A stretch of DNA of 64,000 nucleotides, from contig JAOTOM010004737.1 of NCBI GenBank assembly GCA_034440615.1, positions 62,001-126,000 of the forward strand. The letters run 5' to 3'. Numbering within the stretch: position 1 is the stretch's first letter; each line of letters opens with the position of its first letter. The translations under genes were made by a program, and so were the position numbers. The notes beneath the pieces were generated by a model. That model made no database searches, was not told where the DNA came from, and worked only from the letters and a program-made list of their open reading frames with translations. The stretch is from Ashinkailepas kermadecensis. Taxonomy: Eukaryota; Arthropoda; Thecostraca; Neolepadidae. This document shows, piece after piece, positions 40,175 to 51,481 of this stretch.

Positions 40175-41811
40175 CCCTCACTCTCCGGTCAGATCCTCAC
40201 ACCCCATCCCGAACCTATCTTCCAAACTATGGGCGGCACGAAAATGAATCCGGTGTCACCGGAAAGCTCTCGACGAGTATGGCCAGACACCACCCCCCAA
40301 AAATGTCCCCCCCCCCAAAAAAAAGTGACGTCACTAGGGGGCCTAGGTTTTCAGGACTTACATCATGTTTTTGGCTCTGGGGAGTTCATTTTGGGGGAGA
40401 TTTGTGAAGAAAAACAAATATTTGGTATCAGAAAAGGAAAGCAAAATCGACCAGGGCCATAACATTTGTGTCCACCCAAAAATGAAAATAATATTTTTTT
40501 GAAACTTCCAAATTTTGAGTTTTCAAGTTATCCTTCATTTTCCTTTTCTACTGGGTAGAGCGGACCGAAAAACGTTGCTCAAAGTCAACTTGCTCCCATA
40601 CAAAAATGCTTACTTTAGCCAGATTCATCGATTTTAACACTAATGGACAAATATCCAAAACTAATAAGTAATCAAAAACGGGAAAACAAAATTAAAAATT
40701 AATCTGGTGCGTTTTGTTGCATCCCTAAAGATAAGCAAACGCTGAAAGTTTAATTCAAATATCGTTATCCGTTAAAGCGCGACGACTGGTTGAACTTTTT
40801 TGGAGGTGACCTCACTTGACCTTCACTAACTCGTTGACCTTAGATGACCTGACTTCAAAATATTGGTATAGCTTTGCCAAATTGATGTGGGAAAAAGTAT
40901 GCCAGATTTCGGCGCGCTACCGCGCCGTTTTTCACCATCCGCGGAAAACCTTTGGGGGGTCGTTAACGCCCCCCCCCCCCCGAGACGGCGCGGTTTAACC
41001 CGCTCCGTCTCGGAAGGGTCTTTTTACGCCACCCTAAGGTTTTCCGCGGATATTGACAAATCGGCACACAGCAGCGCGCCGAAATTGGCATTCCTTTTCC
41101 ACATCAATTTGACATGTGGTGTGAAAATTTTGAGGTCAGGTCATCAACGGTCATCGAGTTAATCAAGGTCAAATGAGAACACCGTCAAAAATTTAATCAG
41201 TCGTCACGCTTTAAGGGTAATAATATTTTAATGAAACTTTCAGCGTTTACATAACTTAAGGGACGCAAAAACCCGCACCAGAGGAATGTTTGAAGTATTT
41301 AGTTTTTCATGACATATTTGTTTTGCATATTTGCGTATTTGAGCTAAAATCGAAGATTATAGCCAAGGTAAGCACTTTGTATGAGGTTAAGTTTACTTAA
41401 AACAATGTTTTTCGATGTGCTCTACCCATTAGAAAAACCAAAAATGTTCAATCGAAAGCTGAGGTTTTTTCCCTCAAATGAACCAAAATATATTTTTTTT
41501 AATGGGTGGGCAAACATTTAGGACTATGGTCCATTTCGCCTTCCTTTTCTTATTCCAAATATGTTTTGTTTGTAAAATCGCCTCCAAAATGAACTCCCCA
41601 GAGCCAAAAACATGACGTCAATCGTGACTACATAAACCCCCTAGCGACGTCACTTTTCAGTGTGAACAATTTTTGGTGTGATTTCTGGCTCTACTCGTCG
41701 AATGCTTTCCGATGACACCTCTGTCGTCTTCGTGCGGCGCTTAGCTGGAATATTAAAGGAGAGCTTATAATGACTCCACGTTGACGAGGGTGTGAGGACC
41801 GGAATGACGGG
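40175..41811. mobile_element. piggyBac-like foldback element (MITE) with TTAA duplications
   Basis: The two halves are long imperfect inverted copies of each other, each about 750-800 bp, meeting near 40,980 at a poly-C and GC-rich hairpin. Shared blocks include ggctctggggagttcatttt against its inverse near 41,590, and the ccgcggaaaacct block near the centre. The ends are ccctcactctccggtc on the left and gaccggaatgacggg on the right. Both are flanked by TTAA (40171-40174 and 41812-41815). TTAA targets and CCC/GGG ends are characteristic of the piggyBac superfamily. No transposase frame is present. Removing the element and one TTAA restores a minisatellite unit. Confidence 0.85.
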
Positions 41812-41846
41812 TTAACAACCTGCACCGTGGCGGTCGTCCGTGACTT
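41812..41846. repeat. 29-bp minisatellite, right remnant
   Basis: ttaacaacctgcaccgtggc and cggtcgtcc form one unit of the array at 39913-40174 in the same orientation, placed on the far side of the foldback element. Confidence 0.85.
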
Positions 41847-42059
41847 TATTCAGCTTATTTTCTTCGTATGGGCAGTCACAAATGTCCTTGCGCTACCGTG
41901 ACGACAGGTCCTTATCTCTAACGATCATTTATTATGCATCCTGATTTGAAAGTTCAGTTACCCTGTCGCACCTCAATGACCTTTGTCCTGTGTTGTCAGT
42001 TGAGTGATGCTGTGTCGGACTTCAGTTGCTCTTCTACTCCGTATTGGCAGTTTATTGAC
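41847..42059. other. PDE3 intron, nothing recognised
   Basis: Ordinary sequence. Confidence 0.45.
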
Positions 42060-42262
42060 CCTGAGTTGGTAGTTCTGTGACTGTGTGTCGAAAGTTCCGT
42101 GACTGTGTGTCGGCAGTTCCGTGACTGCGTGTCGGCAGTTCCGTGACTGTGTGTCGGCAGTTCCGTGACTGTGTGTCGGCAGTTCCGTGACTGTGTGTCG
42201 GCAGTTCCGTGACTGTGTGTCGGCAGTTCCGTGACTGTGCGTCGGCAGTTCCGTGACTGTGT
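42060..42262 (+). repeat. 22-bp minisatellite upstream of a PDE3 exon, about 9 copies
   Basis: Unit ttccgtgactgtgtgtcggcag with few variants. Each unit ends in gtcggcag before ttc, which resembles the real 3' splice site 100 bp downstream (gcag before ttcgacgac). Confidence 0.9.
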
Positions 42263-42364
42263 TGTGTCGCCAACTCCACGACCGTGCCTGTGGTTCCGTG
42301 CCTCCTGGTTGTTGGCCATGTGTCTCTGAGTGGCCGCCCGTGCCGTGACCCCCGGCCATTGCAG

Positions 42365-42536
42365 TTCGACGACTCCCCCGGTGAGCGACTGGCGACTACC
42401 GACTGGCGCTCGGAGACCGACCGCCTGCTCGTGATGGAGATGGCCATCAAGCTGGCCGACATCAACGGGCCGTGCAAGGACTTCCCGCTGCATTATCAGT
42501 GGACGCAGCGCATATCTGAGGAGTTCTACGAACAGG
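42365..42536 (+). CDS. Pde3: PDE3 exon 7 of those found (second metal Asp)
   Basis: Bounded by ccattgcag and CAGG|gtgaga. It encodes [40 protein letters not shown] and [17 protein letters not shown]. The Asp of KLADINGP is the second metal-binding Asp of class I phosphodiesterases, and [16 protein letters not shown] is the PDE signature. Enters in phase 0, leaves after one base of Gly. Confidence 0.97.
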
Positions 42537-43975
<1,439 letters not shown>

Positions 43976-45158
43976 GCCCATTTGACTGCAATGCAATGGA
44001 CTTGGTTTTGGGCCCGGTAGCCATTTAGCTACAGAGGGTATGATTCTGGAGACGAGACCAAAGCTGCACGGTTGTGCAAGTTGATTTGAAAAGTTTCCCG
44101 CGCAAGTAGTTCGCACTGTATTGCACGCAATGACTTTAAATGGTACCTCGCTGCCCTTTCATTGGCAGCTCGTTGTTCATGCGGCTGGTTCAGGAGCCTC
44201 CAAGACTAAACGAATAGTAGGGAACAGGGTACTATTTCGAGATAAGCGACATAAAGAACACTTCAATTATAATGACGTGAAGTGTGTAATCCAAAGTTGC
44301 CGTGTTTCCTCACCTATGAATTCAACGTGATTGCAAACGATCATCATTCAGGTGATCTCGGTAGTACAGAAAGGTCTCCACGAGACACAGATTCCTTGGC
44401 ATTAAATTCGTCTCCATGGGACTTCCGGTATCCGACATCAAATTGTCTCCACGAGACTGCTTCCGGTCGTTGGTTTGACGACTGATAGTGCGTGTCAGCA
44501 CCATTCAACTAAGTGCCTACAGTAGTCGCTTATAATTGCATGACAGTTTTAGCTAATTCACCGGCAATTTCTACCAGCGTTTGTCATTTAATCTCGTGTC
44601 TTTTGTCACCAAGCTGTCAGTGATCCTTTTGGTACTTAATCATTCTTTGATCTATCATTTATGGTTGACATGCATGCACCTGAATGACGAGGTTGTCCGA
44701 AAAGCCACTTTGTTGATGAGAACCTAAAAGCAACTACAATACAAAATATATACACCCGTGACCTGGCATCGGTACTGACAGCATCCTATTCCTCACCTTG
44801 GCTACATACCAGAGAGAGTTTCTAGCTTTGCTCAAGGAACTAAAACGAAGAATGGGAACGCAGTTCTAGAAGTCCATATTTTAAAATGCCGAAGCCTTTG
44901 GGATGATCAAAATACGGGTACTGGTATGGACCGAGGAAGCGTAAAGCGTACAGCGTAATATTTCTTCCGTGCATAACATGTACAAATTCTCTTTTGGCAG
45001 ATTTGCCTAAGCACTTTTGCGTTGATTTTCCGGTCCGAGTCTGTTGATGCCCAAACTCCTATATCTTCAGCGCTGTGCTTCCATGACCTGTTCCCGTGAC
45101 GCCTGCTGCCCACCAACAGCCGGGGCCGTCTCTAACCATGTCGGCGTTTTGTCGGCAG
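43976..45158. other. PDE3 intron, nothing recognised
   Basis: Ordinary sequence ending in the 3' splice site ttttgtcggcag. Confidence 0.45.
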
Positions 45159-45319
45159 AGGGCTCCGACGAGAGCAGCTCGTGCCCATCCGACTCGGACG
45201 ACGACCACCACTACCAGCAGCAGCAGCAGCAGAAGATACATCGCAGGCGAAGGAATGTGTTCTGCATCCAAACCGAACACTTGATGGCTAACCACGCGCG
45301 CTGGACCGAGGTCATCAAG
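45159..45319 (+). CDS. Pde3: PDE3 exon 9 of those found (acidic and poly-Gln tail)
   Basis: Bounded by gtcggcag and AAG|gtgagc. It encodes EGSDESSSCPSDSDDD, then HHYQQQQQQKIHRRRRNVFC and IQTEHLMANHARWTEVIK. This matches the PDE3 layout after the catalytic core: an acidic loop, a basic patch, then a C-terminal helix ending W-x-x-VI. The six Gln are CAG codons at about 45,217-45,234. Enters phase 1, leaves phase 0. Confidence 0.92.
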
Positions 45320-45654
45320 GTGAGCTCATCGAAGCCACCAGGATGGTTGCGAACAGAGGTATTGACGTTACCTTCGGCGGCCGACTACTTAGCACCGTAG
45401 GATGTTCCATCATATTTGTTGGGACCTTGGCAGACTGCTCTTAAAATGCACTGCTCGTGCATGTGCCTGTAACACATCACACATGGCAATCACCGCAGCG
45501 ACTTGGCATCATCGCTCTCCTTTAGAGACGCACCCATGTGCCGGAGCGCATCCCGACGAACACACTCGTACGACCAACCTTCAGGGGGATTGTGCAGTAG
45601 ATCCCGAGCCTGCTAGCGTCGGTCTGGTCGCGGTAGATACGCTCATAATCTCCG
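45320..45654. other. PDE3 intron, nothing recognised
   Basis: Ordinary sequence up to the 74-bp array. Confidence 0.45.
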
Positions 45655-46135
45655 CCGACTGTTGTACAGGAGGAGCAGTTGGCACGTGAGATGCCCGTCT
45701 CCGCGCTACGGAGGTGTGCTGCTGACTGTGGACTGTTGTACAGCAGGAGCAGTCGCCACGTGAGATGTCCGTCTCCGCGCTACGGAGGTGTGCTGCTGAC
45801 TGCTGTACAGGAGGAGCAGTCGGCACGTGCGATGTCCGTCTCTGCTCTACGGAGGTGTGCTGCTGACTGCCAACTGTTATGTAGGAGGAGCAGTCGGCAC
45901 ACGAGATGTCCGTCTCCGCGCTACGGAGGTGTGCTGCTGACTGCGGACTGTTGTACAGGAGGAGCAGTCGGCACGCGAGATGTCCGTCTCCGCGCTACGG
46001 AGGTGTGCTGCTGACTGCCGACTGTTATACAGGAGGAGCAGTCGGCACGCGAGATGTCCGTCTCCGCGCTACGGAGGTGTGCTGCTGACTGCCGACTGTT
46101 GTACAGGAGGAGCAGTCGGCACGCGAGATGTCCGT
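45655..46135 (+). repeat. 74-bp array copying a PDE3 3' splice site, 7 acceptors
   Basis: The unit carries tgttgtacag followed by gaggagcagtcggcacgcga and gatgtccgtctccgcg, then ctacggaggtgtgctgctga. The cag of each unit ends at 45669, 45743, 45810, 45884 (tag), 45958, 46032 and 46106. Spacing is 74 bp except one of 67 bp. The last is taken as the real acceptor, because only after it does the sequence run on into new coding sequence. Confidence 0.92.
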
Positions 46136-46280
46136 CTCCGCGTCGGCGGCGCCGTCCGCCTTCTCGGACCGCTTCGAGGAGGTGGGCTCCGAGAGCTCGC
46201 TCCAGGAGGAGACGGCAGACGAGATGGAGACCATCGCCGAGGAGCGCTCGCCATCTCCGACCACCCGCCGCTTCAGCTAC
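46107..46280 (+). CDS. Pde3: PDE3 exon 10 of those found (C-terminal tail)
   Basis: The frame set by the previous exon (phase 0) gives EEQSAREMSVSASAAPSAFS, DRFEEVGSESSLQEETADEM and ETIAEERSPSPTTRRFSY. VIK followed by EEQ matches the VIEEEQ of vertebrate PDE3. A donor, TAC|gtaagg, stands at 46281. If it is not used, translation ends after eight more codons at 46307. If used, it joins in phase 0 to the candidate exon at 51461. The 5' 28 bases are the last unit of the 74-bp array. Confidence 0.75.
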
Positions 46281-46307
46281 GTAAGGAGCCGCCGCGCGCC
46301 AGGCTGA

Positions 46308-47904
46308 GTGGCGCCGAGGAGAGCCGCTCCCGGGGAGAGGAGATGCACGGGCCGTTGCCAGTGGCTGCCGTGCAAGCACACTGGCCGTCCACACAGAGCT
46401 GATGGTAGCCGTAGTACTGTGTTCCACAACTGCAGACATGTCCACCAAGTTATACAGCTAATTGTCGTGCCTCTCAGAATGAGAAAGATAGAACAGGAGA
46501 ATGGATACCTTGAACGATGTTATTGGTGGGGATCATAGGGTGTATACGGAATAGCATAGAGTTAAGTATTGGGATGATGCGAGTTTTAGGAAAAGTAATA
46601 TAATTAGGTTGAATGTGCTTACTGATCATATTACATGCTTTCCAACTTCACCTTAACTTATAAGGGCCGACAGTTCACCTCAACTCGAACCGCTGTGCAA
46701 GAACTTGACTGAGGACCAAGGCACAGTTTCGTTTCGTTTCTTTTCTTCTATTTTCCTGAGTCAAGGCACTACATTGACCAAGTTACTCGAAAAACCACAA
46801 GTACGTTTATCGATACCGATAATACAAGTGGTTTTTTCACTTTTATACGTGGACTGTTCATTGGAACGGGCGTTGGATGGATACTATTCGCCGTGCCATC
46901 CGTGAAGATGTGTTGTTGTTAGTAGAGCGTTAGGGCGCATTGGAGCTTGCATGTAGCCAGTTAAGAATGCTTTCAGCAGAATACGTTTTTTGGATGACAT
47001 CAGCTGGCTTGGGAAACATATTGTGCATTTTCATTACACTGCTAAGACAACACGCTGTTCATGCGCTTGAACACTGGTCATGCGGCATCCATGTTTCTGG
47101 GAAGCTTCGATGACTTAAAGAATGAAGCAAGCGATCTTCCCACGCGCAAGTCATTTTAACGTGAATGCGCCAGCAGAAAATGTCACGACTTCTTCGGCAA
47201 GTGGGATTTCGCAAACGTAACCACAGAATTCGATAACAGCAATCCACACAAATGTTTAAAAAAAAACATATTTCACACTTCACACCAAGCACGGGTGTAG
47301 CAGCCCATTGGACAGGCCGCACGCCTGCATGCTATCGTTGGGCGCTTTTAATACCAGCATAAGGCGCCGTCAGTCATGCTGGACGCACGAGAGCAAGGTG
47401 TTGGTCATGCGACTTCGGAGCCACCGTCCCGAGAGCGAGTGTCGCAGCGGTCGGAGCACCTGCGAACGCACTGCAGCTGGGCTCTCTTCACGGTCCGTGG
47501 AGACGCACAAAGTCATAGCGTCCGATTTAGGCGAAGCTGTGCGCATTTTAGAAACAATCACAACCGCTCTCGGTAATTAGGCCGAGTACATTCATGTACC
47601 GGGCGCACTACAAGTGCACTACATTCGACACTAGGAACGTAGTGCATTAAGTGCACTACATTCGGCAGAGAATGTAGATTTCGAATAGAGATGCGATTGC
47701 GCTTTGCCATTTGTAGCACAGGATTTCAGAGGCGCACACAGTTGCAGTGCAAGCGCATGGAGTACCAATCGGGTGCAGTGGAAATCGGCTGCACATAGTC
47801 GAACCAGGCTCTCCTTACGAGTGGTATGCACGCACCCGAGGACTGTGCGTGCTGGACGGCACGCCTCGCACGCACACTGTGCCAATTTGTCACTGTATGG
47901 CGCA
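46308..47904. other. Intron or 3' flank of PDE3, nothing recognised
   Basis: No clear AATAAA was seen within the first few hundred bases after 46307. No exon or element can be supported. Confidence 0.45.
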
Positions 47905-48235
47905 GCACGTCACGTCACGTCATGCTACGTAGCGGTACGTCACGTCACGTCATGCTACGTGGCGGTACGTCACGTCACGTCATGCTACGTGGCGGTACGT
48001 CACGTCACGTCATGCTGCGTGGCGGTACGTCACGTCACGTCATGCTACGTGGCGGTACGTCACGTCACGTCATGCTACGTGGCGGTACGTCACGTCACGT
48101 CATGCTACGTGGCGGTACGTCACGTCACGTCATGCTACGTGGCGGTACGTCACGTCACGTCATGCTACGTGGCGGTACGTCACGTCACGTCATGCTGCGT
48201 GGCGGTACGTCACGTCACGTCATGCTGCGTCACGG
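47905..48235. repeat. 30-bp minisatellite of CGTCA motifs, 11 copies
   Basis: Unit ggtacgtcacgtcacgtcat with gctacgtggc. Each copy has three CGTCA motifs, the half-site of the cAMP response element, plus cacgt E-box-like cores. Copies differ almost only at gctacg or gctgcg. Confidence 0.95.
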
Positions 48236-48332
48236 CACGACACGGCCCCGTCCGTCCGCCGGTACCCTGCTGAGTTGGCGCAGCGCATCCACGCCGTGTG
48301 ACGCGTCCTGCAACGCTGACGACAGGCCGGCA

Positions 48333-48487
48333 GGGGCGGTAGCTCGGTGGTGAGCTCAGGTCTGGCACGCCAGAGATGCGGGGCTCGACTTCCCGCGGTG
48401 CCCGCCCTTCCTACCCGGGTGAGAGGCTGGCGACGCGATATCACCTCAGCTGTTTGGTGCGTCGTACAGCCGCAGCCGACCGACGAC
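48333..48487 (+). mobile_element. tRNA-derived SINE (copy B)
   Basis: The head has the A box ggtagctcggtggtgag and a B box gggctcgacttcc about 50 bp later. The body gagaggctggcgacgcgata then leads to ggtgcgtcgtacagcc. The body and tail match copy C over about 60 bp. Confidence 0.75.
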
Positions 48488-49230
48488 GGCTCGGGAGGCC
48501 GGCAGGACCCGGGGCACGCAGGTCACGTGACATGACGTAGCCACACAGCCGGCTGACCTTCGTCCGCGCCCGTTGGGCCGGCACCGTCGAAATTGCGCCG
48601 TGAAGCCGCTTTTTTTTAAGCAAAGACAGCGAGCACTGCAAATGTAATATTGGAATGCATGCTGGTAAAGATGAAGATCAAAAGAGCAGGTGTAATTCAG
48701 GGTGAAGAAGTGTCAGTACTCGAGCACTGTAACAAAGAAGCTCTTAAGATATCCCAGGCGTGTTGACCGGGTCGGGTCGGGTCGCTCAGGTGAACTTTTG
48801 TCGTGTGTACATGGGAATAGACTCACTCGGGCTTCGCGCTCGCTAGCAATTAACCATACGGGCCTGCATGAAAGATAACTATTGTAAAACCTACCAGCCC
48901 AAACTACCCTAAAACTAATTAGCTCTTTCATCTTCAAAAGTCTGTTGTATGTCAATTCCTCGGAAACTCAAGCTGAACATAATCAACAGCGAAATGAGCG
49001 CAGGGTAGCTTGTGCACAATCTTCGCTCCAGCTGGTCCTTGCCGCTGGCAAAGCTAGAAGTTGCCTTGGCTGTTATTTCTTGATGCTCCGAAAATGCGCG
49101 CACATGCGACCAACTAATATCACAAGAGGCCGCAGCCAAGCACAGGACAGCAGCCGATGGCCGGCCCAAGCAGTTGACAGCCACGTCATAACCCATCAGC
49201 TCCGACTGCGCCGGCCGACAGCAGGCCGAC
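48488..49230. other. Nothing recognised
   Basis: No gene or element that I can support. Confidence 0.45.
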
Positions 49231-49577
49231 GGAAAACGACCGGAAAAGGGCGGACGTAACAGCGGCCGACAAGTCGTGTGTCACCTGTAGCGTCAGTAGC
49301 GCAGGTGACACACGACGGAAAACGACCGGAAAATGGCGGGGACGAGTGGTAAGGGGTAAGATGCTCGTCTCACAATCAAAAGATTGTGGGTTCGAATCTC
49401 ACCTGTCGCTACTCTTCGCCCGCGACCAATCGGCGTGAGAGATTGGTGACGCTATATGACTCAACGGTCGACGTGTCGTAAAACCAATAACCAACCAACC
49501 AATAACCAACCGACCGGAAAAGGGCAGACGTAGCAGCGGCCGACAAGTCATGTGTCACCTGCAGCGTCAGTAGCGAT
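49231..49577. repeat. Direct repeats of about 70 bp on either side of a SINE
   Basis: The stretch at 49236-49301 (gaccggaaaagggcggacgt to gcgtcagtagcg) recurs at 49512-49576 with few changes, and a short third piece lies at 49318-49331. The SINE copy C lies between. Arms of 15 nt at 49273-49287 and 49302-49316 form a perfect hairpin. Confidence 0.85.
49335..49510 (+). mobile_element. tRNA-derived SINE (copy C)
   Basis: The head has ggcggggacgagtggtaagg, with the perfect B box gggttcgaatctc about 50 bp later. The body gagagattggtgacgctata follows, then cgacgtgtcgta and the tail aaaccaataaccaaccaacc. It is the best preserved SINE of the three. Confidence 0.85.
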
Positions 49578-49849
49578 CGGCAGCAGTCTGCAGTCATCTT
49601 CTGGCGCTGGTTTGTGATCGTCAGCTGTTGGAGACCCAGAGACCCCGGCGGCGTCAAATACCGGCCGGATGGTACTCGTGTCAGCCCCGTCCGCCATCTG
49701 ACCGGCAGCGTAGGCCGCCGGCCGCCCAGCAATTGTGCCCGCAGTGTCGCCGATGTTGGCGGAGAAGTACATCCGCGGAAGGTCCTGTGGGTGGGTATGC
49801 TGCTCTTCATAGAAGCACAACGCTCGGAACTCCATGTGTCATTCGGCCA

Positions 49850-50045
49850 AATCCCAGCAGGACTCGCCCTGTCCGCCAAACTGTGGAATTCCAGCAGGAC
49901 TGCCCTGTCCGCCAAACTGTGGAGTTCCAGCAGGACTGCGCTGTCCGCCAAACTGTGGAGTTCCAGCAGGACTGCCCTGTCCGCGAAACTGTGGAGTTCC
50001 AGCAGGACTGCCCTGTCCGCGAAACTGTGGAGTTCCAGCAGGAGG
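49850..50045. repeat. 36-bp minisatellite, about 5-6 copies
   Basis: Units contain ctgccctgtccgccaaactg and tggagttccagcagga. Confidence 0.9.
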
Positions 50046-50245
50046 CAGACCATAGCAGCGAGTGAGATGACTATTGCCCTGCGCGCCCCAGCCCAGGCTC
50101 ATTGTAAACTGTGGAGTTCCAGCAGGAGGCAGACCATAGCAGCGAGTGAGATGACTATTGCCCTGCGCGCCCCAGCCCAGGCTCATTGTAAACTGTGAGT
50201 CCAGAGGAGGAGACATAGCAGCGAGTGAAATGCCTGCCGAGGACG
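50022..50245. repeat. About 85-bp tandem repeat, 2 full and 1 partial copy
   Basis: Units start aactgtggagttccagcagg and run through agcagcgagtgagatgac and cagcccaggctcattgtaa. They begin with the end of the 36-bp unit, so the two arrays are nested. Confidence 0.85.
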
Positions 50246-50969
50246 CCCAGCGGAAAGGGGGGGGGGGGGAGAGACATAAACAAAATGCCTGCCGAGGACG
50301 CCGGGAGGCACAGATGGACCTTCTGAAGAAGAGACTAATCAAACGCAATATCCGCCAAGTGGACTGAAATGTGCGATGAAAGATGCAAATAGGTCTGAAA
50401 GGGGCCTGACGACCAGCCGAAGCAGCTTGACCACCAGCTGGGGCATTAGGTCATAGGCCCGCTAAGGATCATGATATGGGCGTCGATTTATCACAATGAA
50501 TTGCATAATATAATAGTAAAGGTAAATTGATCATCAAAGGTCTCTTAGAGCTGGTTCAAAATAAGACCTGGTACACTTATTAATTCTGGGGATATCGCTT
50601 CTGTTTAAATAAGAGCCGAGTGTATCCAGATTGCATATGGGACAGCATGCCTTGGAGGGTTCAGAAAGACATGCAATACATGCAGGATTTGCATTCATGA
50701 TTGGGACGACCATTATTGACAACGCCTAAGCAACATTTGATCAGCTTCAACAATTGTTGCTCGTGCTTGAGGACTACCATGATTGTACCGAACAAGATAC
50801 GTGCATCGTGATAAACTAAGTATTAGAACGCCAGGCCGAGTCATGCTATTGTCCGAAAAGATCAGCACAGAAGTGAAATGCTAGCTTTGTCCAGTTCTGT
50901 GCTGCCCTGTCATTGCTGGTGCGATCTACCTAGTCTTCTCGCTATGGACCAATACCAGGATGTGTACAA
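50246..50969. other. Nothing recognised
   Basis: A poly-G run occurs near 50,259-50,269. No gene is supportable. Confidence 0.45.
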
Positions 50970-51335
50970 CCACTTGCAGAGCGGTGTACAACCACTACGG
51001 GGATGTGTACAACCAATACCGGTGGGTTGTGTGCAACCAATACTAGGGCTGTGTGCAGCCAATATTGGTGCCATGTACAACTAATACTGGGGCTATGTAC
51101 AACCTATACCGGGCTGTGTACAACTAATACCAGGATGTGTGCAACCAATTACGGAGCGATGTGCAACCAATACGGAGCTGAGTACAACCAATACCGGTGG
51201 GCTGCGAGCAACCAATACCGGGGCTGTGTGCAACCAATACCGGGGCTGTGTACAACCAATACCGGTGGGCTGTGAGCAACCAATACTGGGGCTGTGTGCA
51301 ACCAATACCGGGGCTGTGTGCAACCAATGCAGATG
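50970..51335. repeat. Degenerate 24-30-bp minisatellite
   Basis: Units of caaccaataccggggctgtg and tgtacaaccaatac with many substitutions, about 13 copies. Confidence 0.85.
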
Positions 51336-51460
51336 GTGGGCCCCAAAGTCAAACCAACCAACAAGGAACAGCTGAATAACTTATGATCGGCAAGTGAGTT
51401 TCACGCAGACGTTGTTTTGCAATCTGCGACGGCACTGACAAACCGTGCGCTTCTTTTCAG

Positions 51461-51481
51461 GACCAGGAGTCGAAACTATGA
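51461..51481 (+). CDS. Pde3: Candidate last PDE3 exon (7 codons including stop)
   Basis: A strong 3' splice site (gtgcgcttcttttcag) ends at 51460. In phase 0, following the donor at 46281, it gives DQESKL and a stop at 51479-51481, so the protein would end RRFSYDQESKL. The alternative is read-through of the donor to a stop at 46307. Both ends are short, and a transcript is needed to choose. The sequence after 51481 would be 3' untranslated. Confidence 0.4.
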   Translation, partial: DQESKL

